Assembly (NCBI GenBank): GCA_016792565.1
Contig: JAEUMK010000014.1
Span: 1 to 34,967 of the forward strand
Direction: 5' to 3'
DNA length: 34,967 bases
Origin: Alphaproteobacteria bacterium
GTDB lineage: Bacteria > Pseudomonadota > Alphaproteobacteria > Micropepsales > Micropepsaceae
How positions within the stretch are numbered: position 1 is the stretch's first letter; each line of letters starts with the position of its first letter. This document shows positions 1 through 8,158 of this stretch, piece by piece. Under the pieces are notes generated by a model. It was not told the origin of the DNA and made no database searches. It saw nothing but the letters and a program-made list of their open reading frames with translations. The translations under genes were made by a program, and so were the position numbers.

Positions 1-430
1 GGTGTGCGTCCTTCGAGACGGCCGCTTGCCGCGGCCTCCTCAGGATGAGGAAGGGCGGGGGGTTCGGCAAGGGAGCGGAGGCTGTGCGTCCTTCGAGACG
101 GCCGCGTGCCGCGGCCTCCTCAGGATGAGGAAGGTATGAGAGTCCTCAGGATGAGGAAGGATTGAGAGTTCTCGGGATGAGGACGGGCGGGGGCTCGGCA
201 AGGGAGCGGAAGTTGTGCGTCCTTCGAGACGGCCGCGTGCCGCGGCCTCCTCAGGATGAGGAAGGGCGGGGGCTCCTCAGGATGAGGAAGGTTTGAGAGT
301 CCTCAGGATGAGGAAGGTTTGGGAGTCCTCAGGATGAGGACGGTTTGAGAGTCCTCGGGATGAGGACGGGCGGGGGGCTCGGCAAGGGAGCGGGGGGGTG
401 CGTTCTTCGCGACGGGCGCGTGCCGCGCTT
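1..430. repeat. Composite palindromic repeat array, gene-free
   Basis: Four copies of a roughly 50-bp core begin at 3, 83, 214 and 399, the last one degenerate. Each full core has an outer arm pair CCTTC/GAAGG. Inside it are a GGCCGC-N5-GCGGCC hairpin (20-36 in copy 1) and a CCTCA-GGA-TGAGG hairpin (38-50). A G-rich linker containing CTCGGCAAGGGAGCGG follows. The second hairpin is embedded in a 26-bp unit that occurs once in copy 1 (38), three times in copy 2 (118, 144, 170) and five times in copy 3 (249, 275, 301, 327, 353), in exact 26-bp register. Distances between cores are 80, 131 and 185 bp, which fits 80 plus 0, 2 or 4 extra 26-bp units. The block lies downstream of the sixA stop. Elements of this type are common between genes in Alphaproteobacteria. 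I see no ORF here. Confidence 0.9.
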
Positions 431-434
431 GCAT

Positions 435-938
435 CTAGAGGCCGGCGGGCGTGAGGAAGGCGAGGGGCGTCCAGCGTCCCGCCGCCGCGCTCCGCCAGTC
501 CGCCGCCGGACTTTCGAAGGCGGCGAATGCGCAGGTCGGGAACTTCTCCCCGATGCGCCGCGCCAGATCGCCATCGCCCGCCAGCTTCAGAGCCAGGTCC
601 TCGAGGCCCGGATTGTGTCCAATGAACATCACCGCACCGACGCCGTCATCGATCGCCGCGGCGCGGCCGAGGATGGCGGCCGCCTCGGCATGATAGAGGC
701 CCGGCTCGAGACGGCAGAGCGGCTGCGGCGTCAGGAAGGGCAGGACGAGGTCGAGCGTCTCGGCCGTGCGCCGGGCCGTGGAGCACAGCACGAGCCCGGG
801 CAGGTAGCCCCGCCGCGCGACGGCCTTGCCCATCGCCGGTGCGTCGCTTCGTCCGCGATCGGCAAGGGCCCGCTCGTGGTCGGCGCCGCCGTGCCCGGCG
901 ACGGCCTTGGCATGGCGCAGGAGATACAGCCGCTTCAT
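435..938 (-). CDS. sixA: SixA-type phosphohistidine phosphatase
   Basis: This is a small (167 aa) histidine phosphatase-superfamily protein. The N-terminal motif LYLLRHAK carries the catalytic histidine of the RHG box (here RHA, as in SixA). STARRTAET and MFIGHNPGLEDL follow at the places expected for the second arginine and second histidine. The ATG at 938 was chosen because it puts MKRLYLLRHAK at the N-terminus; an in-frame upstream ATG would add 20 unrelated residues. SixA in E. coli removes phosphate from phosphohistidine proteins (the ArcB HPt domain, and the PTS protein NPr). Here the gene follows the DinG-like helicase by 49 bp on the same strand, with a hybrid kinase further upstream. 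The substrate in this organism is not known. Confidence 0.88.
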   Translation of the reverse strand: MKRLYLLRHAKAVAGHGGADHERALADRGRSDAPAMGKAVARRGYLPGLVLCSTARRTAETLDLVLPFLTPQPLCRLEPGLYHAEAAAILGRAAAIDDGVGAVMFIGHNPGLEDLALKLAGDGDLARRIGEKFPTCAFAAFESPAADWRSAAAGRWTPLAFLTPAGL

Positions 939-987
939 CGACCAGCTCCGAATATGGCGTTCAGGACGCCCGATCGCCGCCGCGCCG

Positions 988-3792
988 TCAACGGGCAAAG
1001 CCGCTGGCGATCGCGCAGGCCTCGGCCAGCGTCACGCGCTGGGGCGCCGCGCCCGGCGGCAGACCCGCCAGGACGCGCGACGGCGTCGCGGCGCCCAGAA
1101 TGACGAAGACCCCGCGATCGTCGGCGCGGCGGATGAGCCTCCCGAACGCCTGGGCGAGGCGCAAGCGGACGATGACGTCGTTATATTTCGCGATGCCGAG
1201 GCCTTTGGCGCGGGCCTTGTGGAGAATGTCCGGCCGCGGCCAGGGCACCCGGTCGAACACCACCAGACGCAGCGAGCGGCCCGGCACGTCGACGCCGTCG
1301 CGCATCGCATCGGTGCCGAAGAGCGAGGCGTTCTCCTCCTCGCGGAAGAAGTCGACCAGCGTTCCGGGATCGAGCGCATCGACGTGCTGGGCATAGAGCG
1401 GCAGGCCGGCCGCTTCCAGCCGCGCGGCGATGCGGGCGTGGACGTCGCGCAGGCGGCGAATGGAGGTGAAGAGGCCGAGGGCGCCGCCGCCGGATGCCTC
1501 GATCAGCGACCGGTAGGCCGCCGCCACGGCCTGCGGCTCCTCGATGGCGACATCGGTGACGACCAGAACCCGCGACTGGACGGCATAGTCGAACGGCGAG
1601 CCGAAGGCGGCCCTCCGGGCCGGCTCCGGCAGATGCTGGGCGCCGGTCCGCAGCTCGGCATGGCGCCAGTCGAGCTCGCCCGCCTCGGCCTCGATGCCGC
1701 GGTCGCGCAACGTGGCTGAGGTGATGAGCGCGCCGTGGGTATGCGCCAGAACCTCGGCCGCGAAGGGCAGTGTCGGGTCGAGATGGTGCCGGAAGAAGCC
1801 GGCGTCCGCTTCCCGGCCCGCTTCCCGGGCGATCCCGAACCAGTCGACGAAGCCCTCGGCCGGACGGCCGGTCGCGAGGCGGTCCAGCATCGCGATCCAG
1901 GCGTCGAGCATATAGGACGAGCGGCGCTTCAGGCCGCGCGCGACGGCCCGCAGCCGCGACGCGTCCGTCGTCGAAACCTCGCTGTCGTCCGCATCGAGCG
2001 CCGCCGCGATCGCCTCCGAGAGCGCCTTCATCGGCTTGTCGAGGGCAGCCAGGGCGGCGGCGAGGGCGACGGCCGTCTGGACGACCGGCTCGGACGGCGG
2101 ATCGATGTCGCATTCCAGATCGTAGTCGGAGCGGGCGTCGGAGGTGCGGGCGAGGACCTGATCGCGCACCGCCGCGGCGAAGCGCTCGAAGGGGCCGAAG
2201 GGGACGGCGTCGCGCAGCCGCTGCAGCCAGCCCTCGGCAGGCAGGACGGCGGCGGCGCGCTCGATCTCGTCGAGCAGGGCGTCGATCTCGGCGGAGCCGG
2301 CGGCCGCCTCGGAGAGGCGCTCGCGCAGGCCGCGCACCCGTCCGCTGCGCCCGCGCCCGCCATCGCGGCCGCGCAGCCAGCGGCGCAGCTCGGCGCCCTC
2401 CGCGACGGTGAGATGGCTGGCGAAGATGCCGTCGGCGGCGTCGAAGAGATGGTGGCCTTCGTCGAAGACGTAGCGCAGCGGCGTCTGGCGTTCGGCGGCG
2501 CCGTCCGCAGCCCCGCTCTCGTCGATCGCGCGCGGGTTCATCGCGGCGCGCGACATCACCAGCGCATGATTGGCGACGACGATCTCGGAGCGGCCGGCCT
2601 GCCGGTTGTTGCGCTCGATGAAGCAGCGCCGGTAGTGGCGGCAGGCCCCGTAGATGCATTCGCCGCGCCGGTCGGTGAGCTGGCCGACGGCGCCGTACTC
2701 GGCCGCCAGCCAGGAGGGGAAGTCGCCGCCGACGATGTCGCCGTCGCGGGTCGCCGGTATCCAGCGCGCCACCAGAGCCAGCATCACCGCCTCGCGCGTC
2801 GGCGCGAGGGCGAAGCCGCCGGCGGCCTCGTCGAAGTTCAGCAGGCAGAGATAATTCTCGCGGCCCTTGAGGATCGCCACCCGCTCGCGCTTCTCGGCCG
2901 GGTCCGGAAAGACGCGGGAGAGCTCCTGATCGAGCTGGCGCTGGAGGTTGCGGGTGAAGGTCGAGATCCAGACCGCGCCGTCGTTGCGCCGCGCCCACAG
3001 CGTCGCCGGACTGAGATAGCCGAGCGTCTTGCCGATTCCGGTGCCGGCCTCGGCGAGGATCGTGTGACCGGCCCCGCGGCGCGTCCGGGGCGCGAACGCG
3101 CCGGCCGCGGCGGCGGCGTAGTCGAACTGCGCCTCGCGCCGCTCGCGGCCCTCGCCCAGGATCTCGGCCAGCCACAACCGCGCTTCCTCCGGCGCCACCG
3201 GCTGCGCGCCGGGCTCGCCGCGCGGCGGCCGGTCTTCCCATTCCGGCAGGCGCTTCCACGTCTCGAAAGCGGCCAGGCGCTGCGGCGCGGGACCGAGGAC
3301 CTGCTCGACCGCCTTCGCCCACGGCCAGCCGGACCGTCCGGCCATCGCGGCGAGCGCACGGCACTCCTCGCGCTCGCGCTCGGCCATGGCGCCGAGCGCC
3401 TCCAGCAGGCCGGTCGCGGCCGCGGCGATCGTCGCGGCGCTTTCCTCCAGCGTGTGCGGCGGCTTCAGGCCGAGCGCCCGGGCGAGGCCGGCCGGGCTCG
3501 GGATCATCGGCCGGGCGGGATGGACGAAGGCGAAGAGCTCGGCGACATCGGCATGCGGCGGCAGGCCGGCGGCCCGGCGGCCGGGCTGGCTGAGGCCGAG
3601 GCGGCGGGCGGTGAAGGCGGTGTGGCAGACGATCAGCGCCTGCGTCCTGAAGAGTTCGGCCGCCCCGGCCCGGCCGAGATGCGCGACGCCGCGGCCGGCC
3701 TCGTGCACGGCGCCGCCGCCCGCTCCGGCGGCGATCGCAGGCAGGTATGGCGGCGCGCCGCTCTCGGGCGCTCCCTCGGGCGGCAGGGGCAT
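988..3792 (-). CDS. DinG/XPD-family Fe-S ATP-dependent DNA helicase
   Basis: A 934-aa superfamily 2 helicase, probably acting 5'-to-3' on damaged or structured DNA. The Walker A box is AEAGTGIGKT (Lys255) and the Walker B box is DEGH (444-447). VVANHALVMSR lies between them, and the helicase motifs DAMRDGVDVPG and QAFGRLIRR lie near the C-terminus. Four cysteines at about 316, 379, 384 and 390 keep the C-x4-C-x5-C spacing of the E. coli DinG [4Fe-4S] ligands, which supports an iron-sulfur cluster. The first roughly 230 residues precede the helicase core and have no recognisable nuclease motif. The gene lies 41 bp downstream of the hybrid kinase and 49 bp upstream of sixA, so the three may be one transcript. 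The long ORFs on the opposite strand are shadows. Confidence 0.9.
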   Translation of the reverse strand: MPLPPEGAPESGAPPYLPAIAAGAGGGAVHEAGRGVAHLGRAGAAELFRTQALIVCHTAFTARRLGLSQPGRRAAGLPPHADVAELFAFVHPARPMIPSPAGLARALGLKPPHTLEESAATIAAAATGLLEALGAMAEREREECRALAAMAGRSGWPWAKAVEQVLGPAPQRLAAFETWKRLPEWEDRPPRGEPGAQPVAPEEARLWLAEILGEGRERREAQFDYAAAAAGAFAPRTRRGAGHTILAEAGTGIGKTLGYLSPATLWARRNDGAVWISTFTRNLQRQLDQELSRVFPDPAEKRERVAILKGRENYLCLLNFDEAAGGFALAPTREAVMLALVARWIPATRDGDIVGGDFPSWLAAEYGAVGQLTDRRGECIYGACRHYRRCFIERNNRQAGRSEIVVANHALVMSRAAMNPRAIDESGAADGAAERQTPLRYVFDEGHHLFDAADGIFASHLTVAEGAELRRWLRGRDGGRGRSGRVRGLRERLSEAAAGSAEIDALLDEIERAAAVLPAEGWLQRLRDAVPFGPFERFAAAVRDQVLARTSDARSDYDLECDIDPPSEPVVQTAVALAAALAALDKPMKALSEAIAAALDADDSEVSTTDASRLRAVARGLKRRSSYMLDAWIAMLDRLATGRPAEGFVDWFGIAREAGREADAGFFRHHLDPTLPFAAEVLAHTHGALITSATLRDRGIEAEAGELDWRHAELRTGAQHLPEPARRAAFGSPFDYAVQSRVLVVTDVAIEEPQAVAAAYRSLIEASGGGALGLFTSIRRLRDVHARIAARLEAAGLPLYAQHVDALDPGTLVDFFREEENASLFGTDAMRDGVDVPGRSLRLVVFDRVPWPRPDILHKARAKGLGIAKYNDVIVRLRLAQAFGRLIRRADDRGVFVILGAATPSRVLAGLPPGAAPQRVTLAEACAIASGFAR

Positions 3793-3833
3793 GCGGCGAA
3801 CCTAGAGAAACCCCGAGCCGCCAGCGAGCGAAT

Positions 3834-5426
3834 TCAGGCGGCCTCGGCGCCGGCGGCGGCGTCCGGGTAGAGCTGCGCGAGCTTGCGGTGCGTCGCTTCG
3901 GTCAGCACGCCGAGCGACTTGACCTGGGGCAGCAGCACGTCGCCGTCGGCGCCGCGCCGGGCGGCCTGCGAAAGCTCGCGCGCCGCCGCGGTGAGCGCGA
4001 GGAGGCCGAGCCCGCTCGAAGCCCCGGCCAGGTCGCGCGCCGCCTGTTCCAGCTCGCCCGAATCGTGGATCGGCGCCGCCGCCTCGATGCGCGCCAGCAG
4101 CTCGGCGGCGTTGGTCATGTAGCTCTTGAGGATGTCGACGAGGACCGGCCGGCCGACGGACTTCTCCAGATCGGCGATCGCGCCGGCGTCGAACGCGCTC
4201 TCGTCCCCGCCGTCCGACAGCGCGGCGGCGAGCGCCGCGGAAACCGAGCGCACCGAGTAGGGCTTGTGCAGCAGGGCGTCGGCGACGCCGGCCGCGTCCG
4301 GGTCGGCATGGTCGCCCTCCGGGCAGGCGATCAGGATCGCCGGTCCGGCCTGGCGCTGGTTCAGGGCGCGGATCATGCGCGCCGCCTGGACGCCGCCGAC
4401 CACCGCCATCTGGGCATCGAGGAGGACCGCGTCGAAGCGGCTGCGGCCGGCCGCCTCGATCGCCTGCAGGCCGTCGGCGGCAAGTTCGAGCGTGATCTGG
4501 CAGGCGGCGCAGATGCGCTCCAGCGCGGCGCGGTGCAGCGGGTTGTCGTCGGCGGCGAGCAGGCTGAGGCCGCGCACCCGGGCGAGCGCCGCGGGGTCAG
4601 GGCCGCCATCGTCCGCCGGCGGATCGGTTTCGCTGAGCGCCATCTCGGCGGCCTGGACCGGAACGGTGAACCAGAAGGTCGATCCGACGCCCGGCTGGCT
4701 GTCGACGCCGATCGCCCCGCCCATCGACTGGACCAGCCGGCGGCACAGCGCGAGGCCGAGGCCGAGACCGCCATGGTGGCGGGTGAGCACGCCCTCGCCC
4801 TGTTCGAACAGGGTGAAGATGCGTTCGCGGTCGCGCTTGGCGATCCCGATGCCCGTGTCGCTGACCGAGATCTTCAGCGCCCGGCGCGCGCCGGCCTTCA
4901 TCTCGATGGCGATCGAGACGCCGCCGCGCTCGGTGAATTTCAGGGCGTTGCCGACGAGGTTCAGGAGGACCTGGCGGATGCGCCCGCTGTCGCCGCGCAG
5001 GCGCTGCGGCACGGCGCGGTCGACCGCGACCTCGAGGTCGAGCGCCTGCGCCCAGGCGCGCGGCTGGCAGATGCGGCGGACGCTGTCGGCGACCGCGCGG
5101 ATGTCGAGGTCGGCGCGCTCGGGCGGCGCCTCGCCGGCTTCGAGCCGCGCCAGGTCCAGAACGTCGTTGAGCAGCGTATAGAGGCCTTCGCCGGCCGTGC
5201 GGATCGCTTCGATGGCCTCGCGCGCATGCGGCGGCAAGCCGTCGCCGGAGAGCAGGTCCGCCTGGCCGAGGATCGTGTTGAGCGGGGTCCTCAGCTCGTG
5301 GCTGACCATGGCCAGGAAGGCCGACTTGGTCCGCTCGCCGGCGTGGGAGAGGCCGCGGCGCGCACGCAGCCGCGCGCGCCGTGCGGCGGCGCGTTCGCCC
5401 GGAACCGGATCGCGTTGACGAGCCAT
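3834..5426 (-). CDS. Soluble hybrid histidine kinase with REC and degenerate HPt domain
   Basis: A 530-aa protein counted from the ATG at 5426; a TTG three codons upstream is the alternative. Domain order is HisKA (phospho-acceptor His43 in SHELRTPLN), HATPase_c ([27 protein letters not shown]), a receiver domain at about 285-400 (DDN, phospho-acceptor Asp337 in LLDAQM, a Lys-Pro late in the domain), and an HPt-like helical tail at about 420-510. There is no membrane segment, PAS or GAF domain, only a basic linker of about 30 residues before HisKA, so the input is unknown and probably comes through protein contact. In the tail the usual HxLKG motif reads RDLAGAS: the histidine is Arg464. The gene is transcribed divergently from lysS, and its start lies 47 bp from it. 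Confidence 0.88.
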   Translation of the reverse strand: MARQRDPVPGERAAARRARLRARRGLSHAGERTKSAFLAMVSHELRTPLNTILGQADLLSGDGLPPHAREAIEAIRTAGEGLYTLLNDVLDLARLEAGEAPPERADLDIRAVADSVRRICQPRAWAQALDLEVAVDRAVPQRLRGDSGRIRQVLLNLVGNALKFTERGGVSIAIEMKAGARRALKISVSDTGIGIAKRDRERIFTLFEQGEGVLTRHHGGLGLGLALCRRLVQSMGGAIGVDSQPGVGSTFWFTVPVQAAEMALSETDPPADDGGPDPAALARVRGLSLLAADDNPLHRAALERICAACQITLELAADGLQAIEAAGRSRFDAVLLDAQMAVVGGVQAARMIRALNQRQAGPAILIACPEGDHADPDAAGVADALLHKPYSVRSVSAALAAALSDGGDESAFDAGAIADLEKSVGRPVLVDILKSYMTNAAELLARIEAAAPIHDSGELEQAARDLAGASSGLGLLALTAAARELSQAARRGADGDVLLPQVKSLGVLTEATHRKLAQLYPDAAAGAEAA

Positions 5427-5473
5427 GGGCGCCAAGCATAGGGTCCGCGCCTTTCCGACCGATTAAGGACTTT

Positions 5474-7078
5474 GTGCCCGTGACAGCCTTTCGCGAGATC
5501 GCTCTGAAGGCCAAGGCCTGGCCGTTCGAGGAGGCGCGCAAGCTGCTGGCCCGGCTGCAGCGCGGCCCGGCGGCCGGCGCGCCCGACAAGGGCTATCTGC
5601 TGTTCGAGACCGGCTACGGCCCCTCGGGCCTGCCCCATATCGGAACCTTCGGCGAGGTCGCGCGCACCTCGATGGTGCGCCGCGCCTTCCAGGAGATGAG
5701 CGACTATCCCACCCGCCTCTTCGCCTTCTCGGACGACATGGACGGGCTGCGCAAGGTCCCCGACAACGTCCCCAACAAGGAGATGCTGGCGCAGCACCTG
5801 AAGAAGCCGCTGACGCGGGTGCCCGACCCGTTCGGCAAGTACGAGAGCTTCGGCGCCCACAACAACGCGATGCTGCGTTCGTTCCTCGACGCCTTCGGCT
5901 TCGAGTACGAGTTCCAGAGCTCGACCGACTGGTACGCCTCCGGCCGCTTCGACGCGGCATTGCTGCACGTCCTCAGGCGCTACGACGACGTCATCGCCCT
6001 GGTCCTGCCGACGCTGGGGCCGGAGCGCCGGGCGACCTACAGCCCGTTCCTGCCGATCTCGCCATCGACGGGGCGCGTGCTGGAGGTGCCGATCCTCCAT
6101 CGCGATCCCGACGCCGGCACCATCGTCTTCGAGGACGAGGACGGCGCCAAGGTCGAACAGCCCGTCACCGGCGGCCGCGCCAAGCTGCAGTGGAAGGCCG
6201 ACTGGGCGATGCGCTGGTATGCGCTCGGCGTCGACTACGAGATGTCGGGCAAGGATCTCATCCCCTCGGTGGAGCTGTCGTCCAAGATCGTGCGGGCGCT
6301 CGGCCATCTGCCGCCCGAGGTGCTGACCTACGAGCTGTTCCTCGACGAGAAGGGACAGAAGATCTCGAAGTCCAAGGGCAATGGCCTGGCGGTCGAGGAC
6401 TGGCTGACCTATTCGGGGCCCGAGAGTCTCGCACTCTTCATGTACCAGAAGCCCAAGACCGCCAAGAAGCTCTACTTCGACGCGATTCCCAAGGTCGTCG
6501 ACGAATACGCGGCTTTCCTCGACGCCTATCAGCGCCAGTCGCCGGAAGAGCGGCTGGAGAATCCCGTCTGGCACATCCATGCCGGCCATCCGCCGCAGGA
6601 AGCCTGGCCGCTGTCCTTCGCGCTGCTGCTCAATCTCGTCGCCGCCTCGAACCCCGACAGCAAGGAAGTGCTGTGGGGCTTCATCCAGGCTTACCGCCCC
6701 GGCGTGACGCCCGAGGCCTATCCCTCGCTGGACCGCCTGGTCGGCTACGCCATGCGCTATTATCTGGACTTCATCCTGCCGGCGAAGACCTTCCGTGCCC
6801 CGGACGAGGCCGAGCGCGCCGGGCTGGAGGCGCTCGCGGCGGCGCTGGAGACGACGGCGGAGACGAACGGCGAGGCGCTGCAGAATCTCAGCTTCGAGAT
6901 CGGCAAGGCGCACGGCTTCGCCGACCGGCTGCGCGACTGGTTCAGGGCTTTCTACGAGGTCGCGCTGGGACAGGAGCAGGGGCCGCGCTTCGGCTCGTTC
7001 GCCGCGCTGTTCGGCCCGAAGAAGACCGCCGCCCTGCTGCGCCAGGCGCTGAGCGGGGCCTTCCTGAAGGCCGCCTGA
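5474..7078 (+). CDS. lysS: Lysyl-tRNA synthetase, class I
   Basis: This archaeal-type class I LysRS charges tRNA-Lys with lysine and replaces the class II enzyme in many Alphaproteobacteria. The HIGH signature is HIGT (His55, in [13 protein letters not shown]) and the KMSKS loop is KISKS (from Lys296). The length of 534 aa is normal for the family. The start is uncertain between GTG 5474 (MPVTAFREI) and GTG 5480 (MTAFREI). An AAGGA at 5465-5469 lies upstream of both, at 4 and 10 nt. An in-frame upstream ATG at 5381 would run into the divergent kinase gene and add unrelated sequence. The gene is convergent with the S24 repressor gene, with only 3 bp between the stops. Confidence 0.95.
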   Translation: MPVTAFREIALKAKAWPFEEARKLLARLQRGPAAGAPDKGYLLFETGYGPSGLPHIGTFGEVARTSMVRRAFQEMSDYPTRLFAFSDDMDGLRKVPDNVPNKEMLAQHLKKPLTRVPDPFGKYESFGAHNNAMLRSFLDAFGFEYEFQSSTDWYASGRFDAALLHVLRRYDDVIALVLPTLGPERRATYSPFLPISPSTGRVLEVPILHRDPDAGTIVFEDEDGAKVEQPVTGGRAKLQWKADWAMRWYALGVDYEMSGKDLIPSVELSSKIVRALGHLPPEVLTYELFLDEKGQKISKSKGNGLAVEDWLTYSGPESLALFMYQKPKTAKKLYFDAIPKVVDEYAAFLDAYQRQSPEERLENPVWHIHAGHPPQEAWPLSFALLLNLVAASNPDSKEVLWGFIQAYRPGVTPEAYPSLDRLVGYAMRYYLDFILPAKTFRAPDEAERAGLEALAAALETTAETNGEALQNLSFEIGKAHGFADRLRDWFRAFYEVALGQEQGPRFGSFAALFGPKKTAALLRQALSGAFLKAA

Positions 7079-7081
7079 GGC

Positions 7082-7717
7082 CTATTGCTTGGCCCACACG
7101 ATGCGGGCCATCCAGTCGATGTCGCCGGCGTCGAGCGTGCGCGGCGGGTAGGCCGCATTGACCGAATGCAGCTCGACCTTCCTGGCGGTCTTCTTGGCCA
7201 GGATCTTCGCCATGACCTCGCCGCCCCTTGTCTTCACCACGACGCGGTCGCCCTTGCGCACCTGGGCGGTGGGCGAGAGCACGAGAATGTCGCCGGCGCG
7301 ATAGAGCGGCAGCATCGAATCTCCCGATACCTCGAGCGCGAAGGCGTGGTCCTCGTCGATGGTCGGCAGGCGCACATGTTCCCAGCCGCTGCCGACCGGG
7401 AAGCCGGCATCGTCGAAATAACCCTCGGCGCCGGCCTGCGCGAGACCGAGCAAAGGCACCGCGCGCGCCGGCGGCGCCTGCTTGGCCTTGGGTACGATCA
7501 GCGACACGAATTCGTCGAGGCTGGCGCCCGTCGCCGCGAGGACCTTGGAGACGCTTTCGGTCGACGGCCAGCGCTTCTTGCCGTCGTCGGCGATGCGCTT
7601 GGACGGGTTGAACGTCGTGGCGTCCAGTCCCGATTTCCGGGCGAGCCCGGACGGCGACATCCCATAGCGCGCGGCCAGTGCGTCGATGGCGGTCCAAATT
7701 TGCTTGTGCGACAGCAT
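7082..7717 (-). CDS. HTH / S24-peptidase (LexA-CI type) transcriptional repressor
   Basis: A 211-aa protein with an N-terminal DNA-binding region (about residues 1-70, XRE-like: MSPSGLARKSGLDATTF) joined to an S24 self-cleavage domain. The catalytic Ser134 lies in VSGDSMLP and Lys171 in GEVMAKIL. They are 37 residues apart, as in LexA (Ser119/Lys156). An Ala95-Gly96 pair lies upstream at the position expected for the cleavage site. The N-terminal domain is not the winged helix of true LexA, so this resembles phage CI-like or alphaproteobacterial S24 regulators. Family knowledge suggests RecA-stimulated autocleavage, but its target genes cannot be read from the window. No phage genes are nearby. 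It is divergent from the DUF952/pyrD pair. Confidence 0.88.
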   Translation of the reverse strand: MLSHKQIWTAIDALAARYGMSPSGLARKSGLDATTFNPSKRIADDGKKRWPSTESVSKVLAATGASLDEFVSLIVPKAKQAPPARAVPLLGLAQAGAEGYFDDAGFPVGSGWEHVRLPTIDEDHAFALEVSGDSMLPLYRAGDILVLSPTAQVRKGDRVVVKTRGGEVMAKILAKKTARKVELHSVNAAYPPRTLDAGDIDWMARIVWAKQ

Positions 7718-7750
7718 GGTTCAGTCTTATGGACAGAGTGAGCTTGTGGG

Positions 7751-7780
7751 AAAATAGGCCTAAATCGGGCTGCAAATCAA
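7751..7780 (-). promoter_or_regulatory. Candidate sigma-70 type promoter for the S24 repressor gene
   Basis: Read on the minus strand, TTGATT (7780-7775) and TATTTT (7756-7751) are separated by 18 bp. The expected transcription start near 7744 would give a leader of about 27 nt before the ATG at 7717. The stretch 7718-7780 is unusually AT-rich for this window. It is assigned by sequence pattern only. Confidence 0.45.
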
Positions 7781-7813
7781 GTGCCGTCGAACGGTGGGGC
7801 CGACGAAATCGCA

Positions 7814-8158
7814 ATGAGCGGGAAAATCTACAAGATCGTGATCGCCGAGGCGTGGGCGGCCGCGAAGGCGGAGGGTGTGTTCCGGGGCGCGCCGGTCGAT
7901 CTCGCCGACGGCTTCATCCACTTCTCGGACGCCGCCCAGGTGCGCGAGACCGCAGCCCGGCACTTCGCCGGTCAGGCGGGACTGCTGCTCGTCGCCTTCG
8001 ACGCAGCCGACCTTGGCCCCCTCAAGTGGGAGGCCTCGCGCGGCGGTGCGCTGTTCCCCCATCTCTATGCCCCGCTGAACCCCGCGCTGGCGGTGTCGGA
8101 AACGGCGCTGCCGGTCGGCGCCGACGGCGCCCATGTCTTTCCGGCCGGCATTCCATGA
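7814..8158 (+). CDS. DUF952 family protein
   Basis: A 114-aa cytosolic protein of the DUF952 family, whose function is unknown. Family-typical stretches are KIYKIV at the N-terminus, DGFIHFSDAAQVRETAARHF and LKWEASRGGALFPHLY. The ATG at 7814 (MSGKIYKIV) is preferred over an upstream in-frame GTG at 7781, because family members start close to this motif. The stop codon overlaps the pyrD start as ATGA (8155-8158), so the two are almost certainly co-translated. The pairing with pyrD may only reflect shared expression. Confidence 0.88.
   Translation: MSGKIYKIVIAEAWAAAKAEGVFRGAPVDLADGFIHFSDAAQVRETAARHFAGQAGLLLVAFDAADLGPLKWEASRGGALFPHLYAPLNPALAVSETALPVGADGAHVFPAGIP

Noticed and set aside
1-430. 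CRISPR array
   Set aside because: The repeated units are contiguous or joined by conserved linker; there are no unique spacers of even length and no cas gene.
1735-3870. 711-aa plus-strand ORF
   Set aside because: It is antisense to the DinG-like helicase, has no domain motif, and is explained by high GC at third codon positions.
5291-6913. 540-aa minus-strand ORF across lysS
   Set aside because: It is a shadow of lysS, whose HIGT and KISKS motifs fix the coding strand.
7082-7717. Remnant of a prophage
   Set aside because: Only the CI-like repressor is present; neighbours are lysS and pyrD, with no integrase, attachment repeats or change of composition.
7678-8154. N-terminal extension of pyrD
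   Set aside because: The open frame upstream of 8155 is the shadow of the DUF952 gene; class 2 DHODH starts at MSILYGLLRPALF and the ATGA overlap fits.
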